The notes beneath the pieces are model-generated. The model searched no databases. It saw nothing but the letters and a program-made list of their open reading frames with translations, and was not told where the DNA came from. The position numbers and the translations under genes were made by a program. DNA of 23,143 nucleotides from Candidatus Thorarchaeota archaeon (GTDB taxonomy: Archaea > Asgardarchaeota > Thorarchaeia > Thorarchaeales > Thorarchaeaceae), in assembly GCA_016841005.1 (NCBI GenBank), contig JAEORG010000071.1, forward strand, positions 1 to 23,143. Reading direction: 5' to 3'. The number at the start of each line of letters is the position of its first letter. Position 1 is the stretch's first letter. Positions 1 to 8,819 of this stretch are shown in pieces.

Positions 1-1335
1 CTCGCACTGGTTGGACTAACCGCATTTTGGATTTATGGAACAGTCTTTGAGCTAAATTGGTTCATGAATGGTGTCGCGCTGGCCACATCATATATTGTAA
101 TAGGACTGACTCATTGGCTGACCGGATACTTTAGTGATGGCATTAAATCAAGATGGGGCAGAAGAAAGCCTTTCGTAATAATAGGCGCTCCTGGACTTGC
201 TATTACAGGGTTCCTTGTTTTTGTGCCCAATTGGTTCGTGGACACAGCAGCATATGTAGCAGATCCTGTTACAAATGCGGCAATCGGATGGATGATGTTT
301 GAATATTACCTCATTTTCATTTGTGCGTTCAAATTCTTCTATGCATTTCTACTAACTGCATTTCAGGCATGGTTACCAGAAATTACCGACGAAGATGAAA
401 GACCACTTGTATCGAGCATGCAAAACACAGCAAATTGGATTGCAAATGGTCTCGGTCTTGTTATGGGTTTTGTCACACCAATCTTATTTATCGCTGCATC
501 TCCGGGTCTATCATCTTTAGGTTTGATAATAGTTCTGTTATTCTCAGTAATCACAGTTCTATTCTATTTGCCTTCGATTGCACTCGTTAGAGAAAAAGAA
601 GGTCTAGTCATCCCTAAGAGGAATATGAAAGAGGAAACGAGAACAATCCTACGCAATGATGTCTATGTAAAATGGATTCTTGTTGTAGGGTTCCTGTCAT
701 TTAGTTTCTCAGCAATCACGACTCAGATTGTTGGTTATATCCAGGATGTCTTGCTTCTAAATTCAATAGAAACCCTCATTCCCCCTGCACTTGTCCTACT
801 TGCCTCAATAATGATTTTCTTCTTTGCCTGGATCAAGGGCTTGAAACGAATAGGAAAGGGACGAACATTATTCTTTTCATTGTTGGTTCTTGCCATCCTA
901 CTTTGTCTTACACCTTTCTTGGGTGAATTTGCAGGTTACATCTCCAACGTTCTCGTTGCTATTCTATATTTCATTCCACTAGCTGCAACCATGGCAGTAT
1001 ATTATATCTTAGGTTATGTTGTTCCTGCTGATATCGCTCATGTTGACGAGTTAGTATCAGGCGTGGGAAGAGCTGGAATCTATGAAGGTTTCAGAGGCGT
1101 TCCTCTAAATATCTTCCAAGCAATGTCTGCATTACTACTTGGCTGGTTCATGGATTATTCAGTACAATCAACAGGAGATACACTCTTTGGTTATCTCTGG
1201 TGGGGGCCATTCTTTGCACCATTCTTGATAGTTGCAGCTTTGATTCTAAGAAAGACAGACATCGATCCTGACTTTGATGAGATAAAGAGTGGAGCAACAA
1301 CATCTCAAGATGCTGTTGAAATTGAAAATGAATAA
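1..1335 (+). CDS. GPH/SLC45-like MFS sugar transporter, 5' truncated
   Basis: The reading frame is open from base 1, so the gene begins upstream of the window; 444 residues are visible and ATG 64 is internal. It is a polytopic membrane protein with about 11 visible hydrophobic segments. The first cytoplasmic loop carries the signature SDGIKSRWGRRKPF, which matches the S-D-x-x-x-(S/T)-R-W-G-R-R-(K/R)-P-F motif of the glycoside-pentoside-hexuronide and SLC45/sucrose transporter families. The next loop has LPEITDEDER, also typical of that group. The likely role is cation-coupled uptake of a sugar or glycoside at the cytoplasmic membrane; the substrate cannot be read from sequence. The C-terminus is short, acidic and cytoplasmic. 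It ends convergently with the membrane-protein gene on the other strand, across a strong hairpin. Confidence 0.85.
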   Translation, partial: LALVGLTAFWIYGTVFELNWFMNGVALATSYIVIGLTHWLTGYFSDGIKSRWGRRKPFVIIGAPGLAITGFLVFVPNWFVDTAAYVADPVTNAAIGWMMFEYYLIFICAFKFFYAFLLTAFQAWLPEITDEDERPLVSSMQNTANWIANGLGLVMGFVTPILFIAASPGLSSLGLIIVLLFSVITVLFYLPSIALVREKEGLVIPKRNMKEETRTILRNDVYVKWILVVGFLSFSFSAITTQIVGYIQDVLLLNSIETLIPPALVLLASIMIFFFAWIKGLKRIGKGRTLFFSLLVLAILLCLTPFLGEFAGYISNVLVAILYFIPLAATMAVYYILGYVVPADIAHVDELVSGVGRAGIYEGFRGVPLNIFQAMSALLLGWFMDYSVQSTGDTLFGYLWWGPFFAPFLIVAALILRKTDIDPDFDEIKSGATTSQDAVEIENE

Positions 1336-1350
1336 AAGAAGATGAAAAAA

Positions 1351-1416
1351 AGGCGTCCCTGGTGGGTGGAGGTACCTTACGAGGGGTATCGAAAGGTATA
1401 CCCCACCCTGGGGGAC
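1351..1416. terminator. GC-rich nested hairpin, probable bidirectional terminator
   Basis: Between two convergent genes. GGGGTAT (1383-1389) pairs perfectly with ATACCCC (1398-1404) around an 8-base loop. An outer stem can form from GTCCC (1355-1359) with GGGAC (1412-1416) and GGTGGG (1361-1366) with CCCACC (1402-1407), but the CCC of 1402-1404 is shared, so the two folds are alternatives. The plus strand continues into TCTTTATTTTG; the minus strand continues into a run of seven T (the A run at 1345-1351). This fits transcription termination in both directions, though it is more elaborate than usual in archaea. Confidence 0.55.
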
Positions 1417-1425
1417 AAATAGTCT

Positions 1426-2808
1426 TTATTTTGTTTCTGGGGTCCTGTTCAGCCGTCCAGTGATGGCTAACCATGACACCAAGAAGCTTGCAAGAACTGC
1501 TCCATAACCCCAGTCAAGACCTGCAACTCCTAAGATAAGTGGAGGTAGTCGAGCTAGGAAGAACAGAATAATTCCGATGGCCATCCCTAGAGGTCTTCCA
1601 GCTGCAGCAGAACCTGCTGCATGCATTCGCCACCAGACCGCAAGAAAGATTGGTACTGGTAGGAGAAACACTACCAACGCAGGGATGATCAGCATTAGGT
1701 TGTTAAGGAACACAGTTCCAATTGAGTCCTCAAATTGCAATGCGATTACTGTTAATACCAATACTGCCACTACAATTGGTACAAGTGCAACACTTGTTCT
1801 TCCTGTAGCATATATCGCAGCAGTTGCAATCAGAGCAAGTGCAATTCCAGCAAACAAGAAGTCATAGAGGAAAAGTTCTGGACCTGGTACTGCACCTGAT
1901 GCTCCAAACATTCCAATCATCTGACTTAGATAGAATGCTCCGAATGCAAGCATGTAGATGAACGTTGGAGCTGCCTTTGATTCTCTCCATCTTCCAAAGA
2001 GATATGCTGTGGTACCGAGTGCGAACATAGCCGCAACTGCACCAAATATCACGATTCCGTAATCAAATGGAGTAAGTGGTGTTGGAAGAGAGCTAATGGT
2101 AGCAATCATTAAAACTCCTGCGGAGAATGCTGCACCATATCCAATTAGCTCGAAGGTTGCTGCCTGTTCAGTAACAATGAATGCATATGCTACCATTGCA
2201 GGTCCCATCAATGTGAAGAATATTACAAGTAGTGCCCATTCGTTTGTGACCACAACTTCGTAAATTCTCGGAATTGTCCCTATCAGTGAGAAAAGCACGA
2301 ACGCAAGTGATGCACTTGTACCCCTCATAGTCTGTTTTGAAATCCATGCGAATAGAATTCCAGCCACTATGAGGACTATTGAGAGGATAAATGACCCTAT
2401 ATCCTCATAAAATGCCTGATTTGCTGGGTCTATCACGACTGCCATTAAGATTAGGGCAATAGTTGCCACTAAAGATCCTATTGGGATTACATAGAATATG
2501 CGATTATTCAGAATCCATACTCCTGCAACTGCAATCATGATTACTCCTATCGCAAACGAGAGCAAGTACACATATCTTGTACCAAGCTCAATCAATCCGC
2601 CTTGTAGTACTATTTCTTCAAGATATATCGAAATACTACCAAAACCGAATATCGCCAGAGCAAGGGCTGAGAGATAGAGTGGTCTAAATGCTTTCTTTGC
2701 ATCTTCAGTAGCCAGAGCTGATCTTGTCCTACTATACCTGATAATGAGAATTGCTGCTAATATTAGAGCAGCCCCACCATATAATTCTGCGAAATGCCAA
2801 ACTGCCAT
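1426..2808 (-). CDS. polytopic membrane protein, ~15 TM, unknown function
   Basis: This is a 460-residue protein with about fifteen hydrophobic segments spread evenly from residue ~8 to ~455, with very short loops. No catalytic or transport motif that I recognise is visible. There are several short loops with one or two acidic or basic residues, for example after segments 1, 2 and 9 (RYSRTRSALATEDAKK near residue 25). The start at 2808 is well supported: a perfect GGAGGT lies 8 bases upstream and shares its first G with the TAG stop of the Roadblock/longin-like gene, so the two are translationally linked in one operon. The pairing suggests that the small soluble protein binds or regulates this membrane protein, but that is inference. 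Family unknown. Confidence 0.8.
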   Translation of the reverse strand: MAVWHFAELYGGAALILAAILIIRYSRTRSALATEDAKKAFRPLYLSALALAIFGFGSISIYLEEIVLQGGLIELGTRYVYLLSFAIGVIMIAVAGVWILNNRIFYVIPIGSLVATIALILMAVVIDPANQAFYEDIGSFILSIVLIVAGILFAWISKQTMRGTSASLAFVLFSLIGTIPRIYEVVVTNEWALLVIFFTLMGPAMVAYAFIVTEQAATFELIGYGAAFSAGVLMIATISSLPTPLTPFDYGIVIFGAVAAMFALGTTAYLFGRWRESKAAPTFIYMLAFGAFYLSQMIGMFGASGAVPGPELFLYDFLFAGIALALIATAAIYATGRTSVALVPIVVAVLVLTVIALQFEDSIGTVFLNNLMLIIPALVVFLLPVPIFLAVWWRMHAAGSAAAGRPLGMAIGIILFFLARLPPLILGVAGLDWGYGAVLASFLVSWLAITGRLNRTPETK

Positions 2809-2820
2809 GATTAATACCTC

Positions 2821-3249
2821 CTAAAAGACTGTATTTCCCCAGTCCTTAGCAGAGTTCAGGGACTTGGTCCATTCGCTGATTCCTGACTCAACTGCTTCTG
2901 CTGATGATTCATCTGATGTTATCAGATTGCTTACTAAGCCAATGAAACCATCAGTAGCTACAGCCTCAGGGTTCTCATTAAGGATGTCTACCACTTGCTG
3001 ATTTTGTTTGTCAGCTTCTTTCTCATTAACTCCATGCAAGGTTACAACATGCTTGTCACCTGCTTGTCGAATCATCATAGTAAGGTCACCAATCTGGATT
3101 GACTTTACCTGATTTCCTGAAATTTGCTTAACAAAAATCTGCAGTGCGCTAACAAAGCCGCCCAGCAGGGCTGAATCACCATCAAGCCGTTCAACTCCGG
3201 TTGATGCTATTGTTTCCCCTGCGGAATTTACTAGGAATACACCATACAC
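2821..3249 (-). CDS. Roadblock/longin-like small regulatory protein
   Basis: This 142-residue protein has an N-terminal half that reads as the alpha-beta 'profilin-like' fold of Roadblock/LC7 or longin domains: a first strand YGVFLVNSAGETIAS, a helix LLGGFVSALQIFVKQI, then strands VKSIQIGDLTMMIRQ and HVVTLHGV, followed by a helix. The last ~45 residues are more polar and probably helical. Such small proteins are very abundant in Asgard archaea and in eukaryotes serve as scaffolds for small GTPases or vesicle factors; no GTPase is encoded nearby. The start is GTG 3249, with GGGG at 3260-3263 as ribosome site. It is the first gene of an operon with the ~15-TM protein, with 12 bases between them. 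Longin and Roadblock cannot be separated by eye. Confidence 0.6.
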   Translation of the reverse strand: MYGVFLVNSAGETIASTGVERLDGDSALLGGFVSALQIFVKQISGNQVKSIQIGDLTMMIRQAGDKHVVTLHGVNEKEADKQNQQVVDILNENPEAVATDGFIGLVSNLITSDESSAEAVESGISEWTKSLNSAKDWGNTVF

Positions 3250-3334
3250 TGTATTTGTCCCCTTTAGTTTATAGTTCTTAGATATGACCCGTTTTCCTGG
3301 ATCTTATCTTTCCCGAGCATTTTCGCGAAAAATT

Positions 3335-3347
3335 CAAATATAAGCAT
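3335..3347 (-). promoter_or_regulatory. possible TATA box for the Roadblock/longin operon
   Basis: On the minus strand this reads GCTTATATTTG, close to the archaeal TTTATATA box, in an A+T-rich 165-base intergenic region (3250-3414). It would put transcription start near 3315, giving a leader of roughly 65 bases before GTG 3249. Other TATA-like words occur at 3355-3385, so the choice is uncertain. Confidence 0.3.
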
Positions 3348-3414
3348 ATATTGTAGGGATTATTATAATATATTATGAATTATATTGCGATTTTCGCATA
3401 ACCATGATTAAAAA

Positions 3415-3678
3415 CTAGAAGGATTCGAAATAGTCTTTTGTTTTATCAATCGCATCCTTCTCTTCTTGTTTTGCTGTAACTGCCTTTTCGACATCTCGGA
3501 CTCTCTTCTCTTGATCCACAAAAGCAATGAGATTATGATTCTTAGGACACCGAGTTGCTACCATCATCGGAAACCGTTTAGCTTCAGCAAATGTGCTCTC
3601 ATCAATTTCTAAATCCACTTGTGTGCCATCATCACAAACTGGACAATTGAAAGGATCAAGTTTGATTTTGCCCATCAT
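3415..3678 (-). CDS. small zinc-ribbon-like protein
   Basis: An 87-residue soluble protein. CPVC (Cys12, Cys15) and CPKNH (Cys44 plus His48) make a likely zinc site of the C-x2-C ... C-x3-H kind. Between them is a short beta-rich region, and after residue 55 a charged helix (QEKRVRDVEKAVTAKQEEKDA). Two adjacent ATGs (3678 and 3675) are possible starts; GGAG at 3684-3687 lies 5 or 8 bases away. The protein is transcribed in the same direction as the Roadblock/longin-like operon 165 bases downstream. From memory of Asgard genomes, similar zinc-finger-plus-tail proteins occur near Roadblock-type proteins, so a shared complex is possible but not shown. Confidence 0.65.
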   Translation of the reverse strand: MMGKIKLDPFNCPVCDDGTQVDLEIDESTFAEAKRFPMMVATRCPKNHNLIAFVDQEKRVRDVEKAVTAKQEEKDAIDKTKDYFESF

Positions 3679-3833
3679 TGTGTCTCCACATTATGTTTAC
3701 AGAGAATTACTTAGCAGAGGATTGTGTAATGCGCAAATAAATGTCACCTATTGATTGTCGGATGAGCAAAATAACTTCTTAACATGGAACTTTTGAAACA
3801 TGAACATTCGTACCTATGCTTGGGGTGTTGCCT

Positions 3834-6407
3834 ATGGCAGTTCGTGTACTATTCGTCGACGACCACGAAGGAATACTCAAAGTGGCGAAGAGCTATATTG
3901 AGCGACTGGATTCTGAATTTCAGGTAACTACTTGTGAATCTGGTGAAAGTGCAATAAATCTTCTAGGACTGGAATCCTTCGACGCTATCATAAGTGATTA
4001 TCAAATGCCATTTATGGATGGTCTTGAATTTCTTGAACAGGTACGATCCCATGATGAAAACATCCCCTTCATAATGTTCACTGGTAGGAGCAGAGAAGAG
4101 ATTGCAATCAAGGCTCTGAATCTTGGTGCAAATCATTACGTAACAAAAGGTGGGGATGCAAAATCACAATATGCTGAGCTGATTCATATCATCCGAAATT
4201 CTGTAGAGCACAACCGGGCAAAAGCGGCACTTCGAGATTCGGTGGAAAAATATCAGGCTGTCTTCGAACATGCACAGGATGGAATACTTATTGTTGACAG
4301 AGAATCCATGATGGTCCATTCGGCAAATAATAGAATTTGTGAGATGTTAGGATATTCGCATGATGAAATTGTTCACATTGGCGTTATGGATATCCATCCT
4401 AAGGATTCTCTAGACCAAGTATTTGATACGTTCGAGCAGCAAGCTGCAGGTATGCTCAGAGTAGCTGAGAGATTACCTGTTTTGCGTAAGAATGGAGAAG
4501 TATTCTACGCAGATATCTCAGCATCTCCAATAATTCTTGGAGGAAGAGTGTATCAATTAGGATTCTTTCGAGATATTTCTCAGAAACTAGAAGCTGAGAA
4601 TGCTTTACGGGAAAGCGAGGAAAGGTATCGTGTGATTGCAGAGAGTTCATCAGATGTCATATTCACTCTTGACCTTGATATGAATCGAACATATCTTAGT
4701 CCTTCTGTAGAAAATCTTAGAGGTTATACCTATCAAGAATCACTTGCTCAGGATTGGGATGAAATCTTAACACCTGAATCATTAGAGAAGTTGTTCAGAG
4801 TTTTTGGCACCGCGATGTACAACATCAAAAACAACTTGCCAGTTGATACGCCGATGATAATGGATCTCGAGATGTATCATGCTGATGGTCATACTATTTG
4901 GGTTGAAACATCTGCATCCCTTATTTACGATAATGAGGGAAATCCTTCAGGTGTATTAGGTATTACAAGAGATATTAGCGACAGACGAGCATCTGAGCAG
5001 ACTACTCGTGATTCTGAGGTGCGATATCGTACATTGTTCGAAACTGCACATGATGCAATTTTCCTCATGAACAACGATGTATTCTTAGAGTGTAACGATA
5101 TGACACTTGAGATGTATGGTTGCACGCGAGAACAAATTGTTGGGCAAACTCCATACAGATATTCACCAGAAACACAACCTGATGGTAGGAGTTCACAAAA
5201 GAAAGCCTTAGAGAAGATCCAAGCGGCTATTGATGGCACACCTCAATTCTTCGAATGGACACACATCAAATACGATGGAACTCCCTTTGACGCAGAAGTG
5301 AGCCTCAATGCAATTGAGATCTCTGGCGAGATTATGATTCAAGCGATTGTCCGAGATATCACTGAACGTAAAGCTGCCCTTATGGCAATACGAACAAGTG
5401 AAGAAAGGTATAGAATGCTGTATGAGAATGTTCCTGATGGTGTAGTGGGATTAGATTTGACTGGACACATCACGATGTGCAATGATCGTCTCTTAGAAAT
5501 GGTAGGGTATTCACGAGAGGAAGTCGTTGGTAAACTATTCTTTGACTTCATTCATCCGGATATTCAACAGGAAGCAAGTGATGCATTCTATGGTAGCGTT
5601 GAGCGTGGAGAAACCCTATCTAACGGATTTGAAGGTATTCTTGTAAGAAAGGACAGTTCCCAATTTAACTTCCATCTTATCAGCTCACTCATGGTTGTAG
5701 ATAATGTTGCTGTCGGTATGCAATCCTACATCCGTGATGTAACTGAACGTAGGCGTGACGAAGAGGAACTGAGAATGCAGAAGGAAGAACTAAGTCGTTA
5801 CGCTCACTCAATGGCACATGATTTACGCTCGAATATTCATGCAATAATTGGATTTGCAGGTCTTGTTAAAGAACATTATATTCCCGACTATATTGATGAG
5901 GTAATTCAACTTGCTAAGAAAATGGAAACCTTGCTTTCTCGTTCCGTTGCCCTTGCTGATGCTGGGATGGTTATAGGCGAAACAGACCAAGTTGACCTAA
6001 CGCAGCTATTCATTGAGGTTGCATTGACAACGCTCCCGGATGCCACCTCAATAGATGTTGCGAGTATGCCTCATGTGAATTGTGACAGAGACAAGATGAT
6101 GCAGGTCGCACAGAATATCCTATCAAATGCTGTTGAACATGGTGCTGCAAATAGAATCGAAGTAACATTCACTCAAGATGAAGAAGACCTGTATATTTTC
6201 TTCAGAAACAATGGAATCACAATTCCAAAGGATATTCGCTCCAAAATCTTTAACGAAGGGTTCACAACAAAGGATCATGGCGGTTTAGGACTTAATATCG
6301 TCAAGCGTATTGTTGAAGCTCACGGTTGGGAAATTACTCTTGAGAACAAAGATGAAGTCTCATTTAAAATCTCAATTCCCCTAAGGGATGTTCAAAAGGC
6401 TAAATGA
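3834..6407 (+). CDS. soluble receiver-PAS4-histidine kinase
   Basis: A two-component sensor with an unusual order: an N-terminal receiver (residues ~4-125; acidic pair Asp9/Asp10, phosphoacceptor Asp55 in ISDYQMP, Thr83, Lys105), four PAS domains (~137-252, 262-383, 395-513, 523-639), an H-box ([12 protein letters not shown], His662) and a C-terminal ATPase domain with N-box [10 protein letters not shown], a G1 box altered to NNGITIP, and [17 protein letters not shown]. There is no membrane segment, so sensing is cytoplasmic. The receiver could regulate the kinase it is fused to. I chose ATG 3834 because GGGGTG (3822-3827) sits 6 bases upstream and the protein then starts [10 protein letters not shown], as receivers do; ATG 3816 lies upstream of that ribosome site. 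No separate DNA-binding response regulator is encoded nearby. Confidence 0.9.
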   Translation: MAVRVLFVDDHEGILKVAKSYIERLDSEFQVTTCESGESAINLLGLESFDAIISDYQMPFMDGLEFLEQVRSHDENIPFIMFTGRSREEIAIKALNLGANHYVTKGGDAKSQYAELIHIIRNSVEHNRAKAALRDSVEKYQAVFEHAQDGILIVDRESMMVHSANNRICEMLGYSHDEIVHIGVMDIHPKDSLDQVFDTFEQQAAGMLRVAERLPVLRKNGEVFYADISASPIILGGRVYQLGFFRDISQKLEAENALRESEERYRVIAESSSDVIFTLDLDMNRTYLSPSVENLRGYTYQESLAQDWDEILTPESLEKLFRVFGTAMYNIKNNLPVDTPMIMDLEMYHADGHTIWVETSASLIYDNEGNPSGVLGITRDISDRRASEQTTRDSEVRYRTLFETAHDAIFLMNNDVFLECNDMTLEMYGCTREQIVGQTPYRYSPETQPDGRSSQKKALEKIQAAIDGTPQFFEWTHIKYDGTPFDAEVSLNAIEISGEIMIQAIVRDITERKAALMAIRTSEERYRMLYENVPDGVVGLDLTGHITMCNDRLLEMVGYSREEVVGKLFFDFIHPDIQQEASDAFYGSVERGETLSNGFEGILVRKDSSQFNFHLISSLMVVDNVAVGMQSYIRDVTERRRDEEELRMQKEELSRYAHSMAHDLRSNIHAIIGFAGLVKEHYIPDYIDEVIQLAKKMETLLSRSVALADAGMVIGETDQVDLTQLFIEVALTTLPDATSIDVASMPHVNCDRDKMMQVAQNILSNAVEHGAANRIEVTFTQDEEDLYIFFRNNGITIPKDIRSKIFNEGFTTKDHGGLGLNIVKRIVEAHGWEITLENKDEVSFKISIPLRDVQKAK

Positions 6408-6408
6408 G

Positions 6409-6429
6409 ATCTCTCTCTTTTTTCTCTCT
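6409..6429 (+). terminator. pyrimidine-tract terminator after the kinase
   Basis: Immediately after the TGA stop is an uninterrupted C/T tract containing six T in a row and no hairpin. This is the usual archaeal oligo-T type of terminator. Confidence 0.45.
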
Positions 6430-6600
6430 GGCGTCGATACGAAACTATATATGATTTTGATATAGGTTGCACTTGTCAAACGTTTGGCGAAAATTAAACG
6501 TTGCTCCAAACGTTAGGCCGTCTAACGACGAAAATCCTCGATTCAGGGTAGTCTTAGCTGATTTAGTGTGAATGTTATCTCCCTACGTCGAGGTAGGTAA
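6430..6600 (+). promoter_or_regulatory. promoter/leader region with AAACGTT words and hairpins
   Basis: No gene is visible between the kinase and the next start. The TATA-like ACTATATATG lies at 6444-6453. Downstream of it are three copies of AAACGTT (6478-6484, 6496-6502, 6508-6514); the first is part of the 10-base palindrome CAAACGTTTG (6477-6486). AACGTTT (6479-6485) can pair with AAACGTT (6496-6502), and CGTTAG (6511-6516) with CTAACG (6522-6527). These could be operator sites or a structured leader for the membrane-protein/serine-hydrolase operon. Confidence 0.4.
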
Positions 6601-7539
6601 ATGGTGATAAAAATGGCTTTGATTGAGCTAACGGTAGACCAAGCAGTGATTCTTGCGTATACTGTTCCACTGGTAGCGTTTGTATCAACAATTCTAATGG
6701 ACATGTATCTGAAAAGAACAGAGAGTGGTAGATTGAATTCCATCTTCTCTTTTATTATGCGTCCATTTCAATTCTCTAAAATCGAGAGTGATACATCTGA
6801 CACGAGAAAACACCTCCTCCTTTTTCTTGGTCTGATGTACACTACGATCTTCATCTTCCTTATGGTCAATATTATTGCAGAGCTGTATTTCGTGTTGGGT
6901 GACGCTGCTTTTCCAGTAGAGCAAGGTTCAACTGGCGCAACTGCTCAAATTAGTAAAATTGTATTAGAAAATCCATGGTGGAGTGGATGGAATGGTGATT
7001 TACCATGGTATCACGGATATCCATATCCATTACCTGGCACTTCTACATTTCATAATACATGGGAATGGGTACTGTACACTGCATACTTTGTAGATAATCC
7101 AGTCTTCCTCGAGAATTTCATCTTCTCAATCGATGTATTGGCATTCTTAGCCGCTTCTGTCTATTGGCTACCTCTTTTGTTAAGAAGAATTCGAGATGCG
7201 TTCATTCCATCCTTTTTCTTTCTCTCAGCTGGAATATTCACATACATCCGACCAAATTTCGGATTATTTGCCCAAGCTTATGCCTTTCAATTTGAAGGAG
7301 ATGTTTTACAATTTGGTGCCATTCCAAGGGGTGGAACAGAGTTTGTTGGGAATACCGCAATCGGTCTGATGAGTTCCAGTATTCTCCAAATTATAATCTT
7401 TGGAGTATTCTTCATTATTGCAGGTGGACTCCTCTGGAAACGGCATTATAGCAAGAGTATGAAAAAATCTCTGAGATTCATGTTGATGCTTGCATTAGGT
7501 TATGCATTAAGCTTCCTCGGAGCGATGGCGGTGTATTAA
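6601..7539 (+). CDS. membrane protein, ~6 TM, with aromatic-rich external loop
   Basis: A 312-residue protein of no family I recognise. Hydrophobic segments lie at about residues 12-32, 68-95, 175-200, 203-222, 255-276 and 288-310. Between the second and third is a long loop (~98-170) extremely rich in Trp, Tyr, Pro and Gly (for example NPWWSGWNGDLPWYHGY), likely on the outer face. The start at 6601 has GAGGT (6590-6594) 6 bases upstream; ATG 6613 is an alternative because GGTGAT at 6603-6608 precedes it by 4 bases. The stop at 7539 is separated by one base from the start of the serine hydrolase, so the two are co-transcribed. A role in presenting or assisting the hydrolase at the cell surface is a guess from context. 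Confidence 0.75.
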   Translation: MVIKMALIELTVDQAVILAYTVPLVAFVSTILMDMYLKRTESGRLNSIFSFIMRPFQFSKIESDTSDTRKHLLLFLGLMYTTIFIFLMVNIIAELYFVLGDAAFPVEQGSTGATAQISKIVLENPWWSGWNGDLPWYHGYPYPLPGTSTFHNTWEWVLYTAYFVDNPVFLENFIFSIDVLAFLAASVYWLPLLLRRIRDAFIPSFFFLSAGIFTYIRPNFGLFAQAYAFQFEGDVLQFGAIPRGGTEFVGNTAIGLMSSSILQIIIFGVFFIIAGGLLWKRHYSKSMKKSLRFMLMLALGYALSFLGAMAVY

Positions 7540-7540
7540 G

Positions 7541-8797
7541 ATGAGATTTACGAATTATAGAGCCATCTCAATCTTAGTAGTAGTATTGAGTTCCCTACTG
7601 TTTATTCAAGCGGTGAGTGCAAATGGAGCTCAAGAAGCATATAATACAGCTTCGTTGAAGCAGACCAATCTTGATTATTGGCCAACCGAAGAGTGGCAAT
7701 TCTCAACACCTGAAGAACAGGGGATGAACTCAGACAAACTTGATGAAGCAATGGCATTTATCCATGAGAATGAGATCCGGTGTGATGGACTTGTCGTTAT
7801 TAGAAATGGATACATTGTCTATGAGGCATATCCTAGCACAAGATATAGTTCTTTCACCATGCATCGATTATACTCCACTACAAAGAGTGTTCTCTCAGCG
7901 CTCATAGGAATCGCTGTGGATCATGGTAATATCAGTAGTATTGATACTCCAGTATTGGACTATTTTCCTGACATTTCACCTGCTAACCCATCTCCAGAAA
8001 AAGAAATGATGACTCTTAGACATCTCTTAACAATGACTGCTGGTGTTGAATGGGATGAGCACTCAATGAGTTATTCAAGTCTTGAAAATCCGATTGGTCA
8101 AATGTATAGAAGCACTAATCCTCCAAAGTATTTTCTAGATAGACCGATGGCAGCAACACCTGGAGATGTGTGGGTATACAATTCAGGATGTTCACTACTA
8201 TTATCACACATACTTAATCGCACGACAGGAATGAAGCCATTAGATTTCGCCTATGAATATCTTTTTGGGCCGCTTGGTATTGATCGTGCTGATTGGTATG
8301 CAGATTCTACAGGTATTCATAGTGGTGCTGGAGAATTATTCTTGACCCCTAGAGATCTTGCCAAGATAGGCTATCTATTCTTGAATAATGGGACTTGGGA
8401 TCAACAGACTGTGATTTCTAAGGATTGGGTTAATGAATCTACAACACATCTTACAGAAAACCAGAGGAAGGGTTCCTACATCGGATATGGACTTCATTGG
8501 TGGACTGTACCTGGTTTGAATCTATATTTCACTGCAGGACTATATGGTCAGGAAATGTATGTTGATACCACTCACAATATGATAGCTGTCTTTACTGGCA
8601 GTGTCCCAGTAGATGAAGCACCTCCTTGGTTGAGTATAGTCTACGATTACATCTTACCATCACTTGGTCTTGGAATTTCTACATCTGAAACTAATTCTAA
8701 TGTGACAAATGGATTACTAATGGTAATGGTTATTATAACGCCACTAATAACTACAGGTGTTTATTGGTTGATTCTAAAAAGGAAATATCATCCGTAG
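7541..8797 (+). CDS. membrane-anchored beta-lactamase-fold serine hydrolase (NylB-like)
   Basis: A 418-residue exported enzyme of the class C beta-lactamase / 6-aminohexanoate-dimer hydrolase superfamily (COG1680 type). It has an N-terminal signal (hydrophobic ~8-26, ending AVSANGA), a nucleophile motif S-T-T-K (Ser112, Lys115), a second-motif tyrosine in VYNSG (Tyr213), and a third motif AGLYGQ (332-337) resembling the G-x-G-G-Q found in NylB-type enzymes. A C-terminal hydrophobic segment (~391-411) followed by KRKYHP would anchor it with the catalytic domain outside. The substrate is unknown: ester, amide or D-amino-acid peptide are all possible, and beta-lactamase activity should not be assumed. 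It is the second gene of an operon with the 6-TM protein, with a one-base gap. Confidence 0.87.
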   Translation: MRFTNYRAISILVVVLSSLLFIQAVSANGAQEAYNTASLKQTNLDYWPTEEWQFSTPEEQGMNSDKLDEAMAFIHENEIRCDGLVVIRNGYIVYEAYPSTRYSSFTMHRLYSTTKSVLSALIGIAVDHGNISSIDTPVLDYFPDISPANPSPEKEMMTLRHLLTMTAGVEWDEHSMSYSSLENPIGQMYRSTNPPKYFLDRPMAATPGDVWVYNSGCSLLLSHILNRTTGMKPLDFAYEYLFGPLGIDRADWYADSTGIHSGAGELFLTPRDLAKIGYLFLNNGTWDQQTVISKDWVNESTTHLTENQRKGSYIGYGLHWWTVPGLNLYFTAGLYGQEMYVDTTHNMIAVFTGSVPVDEAPPWLSIVYDYILPSLGLGISTSETNSNVTNGLLMVMVIITPLITTGVYWLILKRKYHP

Positions 8798-8819
8798 CAA
8801 TCAGATTCTTCGTGATATT

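Noticed and set aside
3816..3833. Upstream ATG of the receiver-PAS kinase
   Set aside because: It precedes the GGGGTG ribosome site, and the receiver fold starts naturally at ATG 3834.
7541..8797. Calling the serine hydrolase a beta-lactamase or nylon-oligomer hydrolase
   Set aside because: The motifs show the fold and mechanism only; substrates in this superfamily vary widely.
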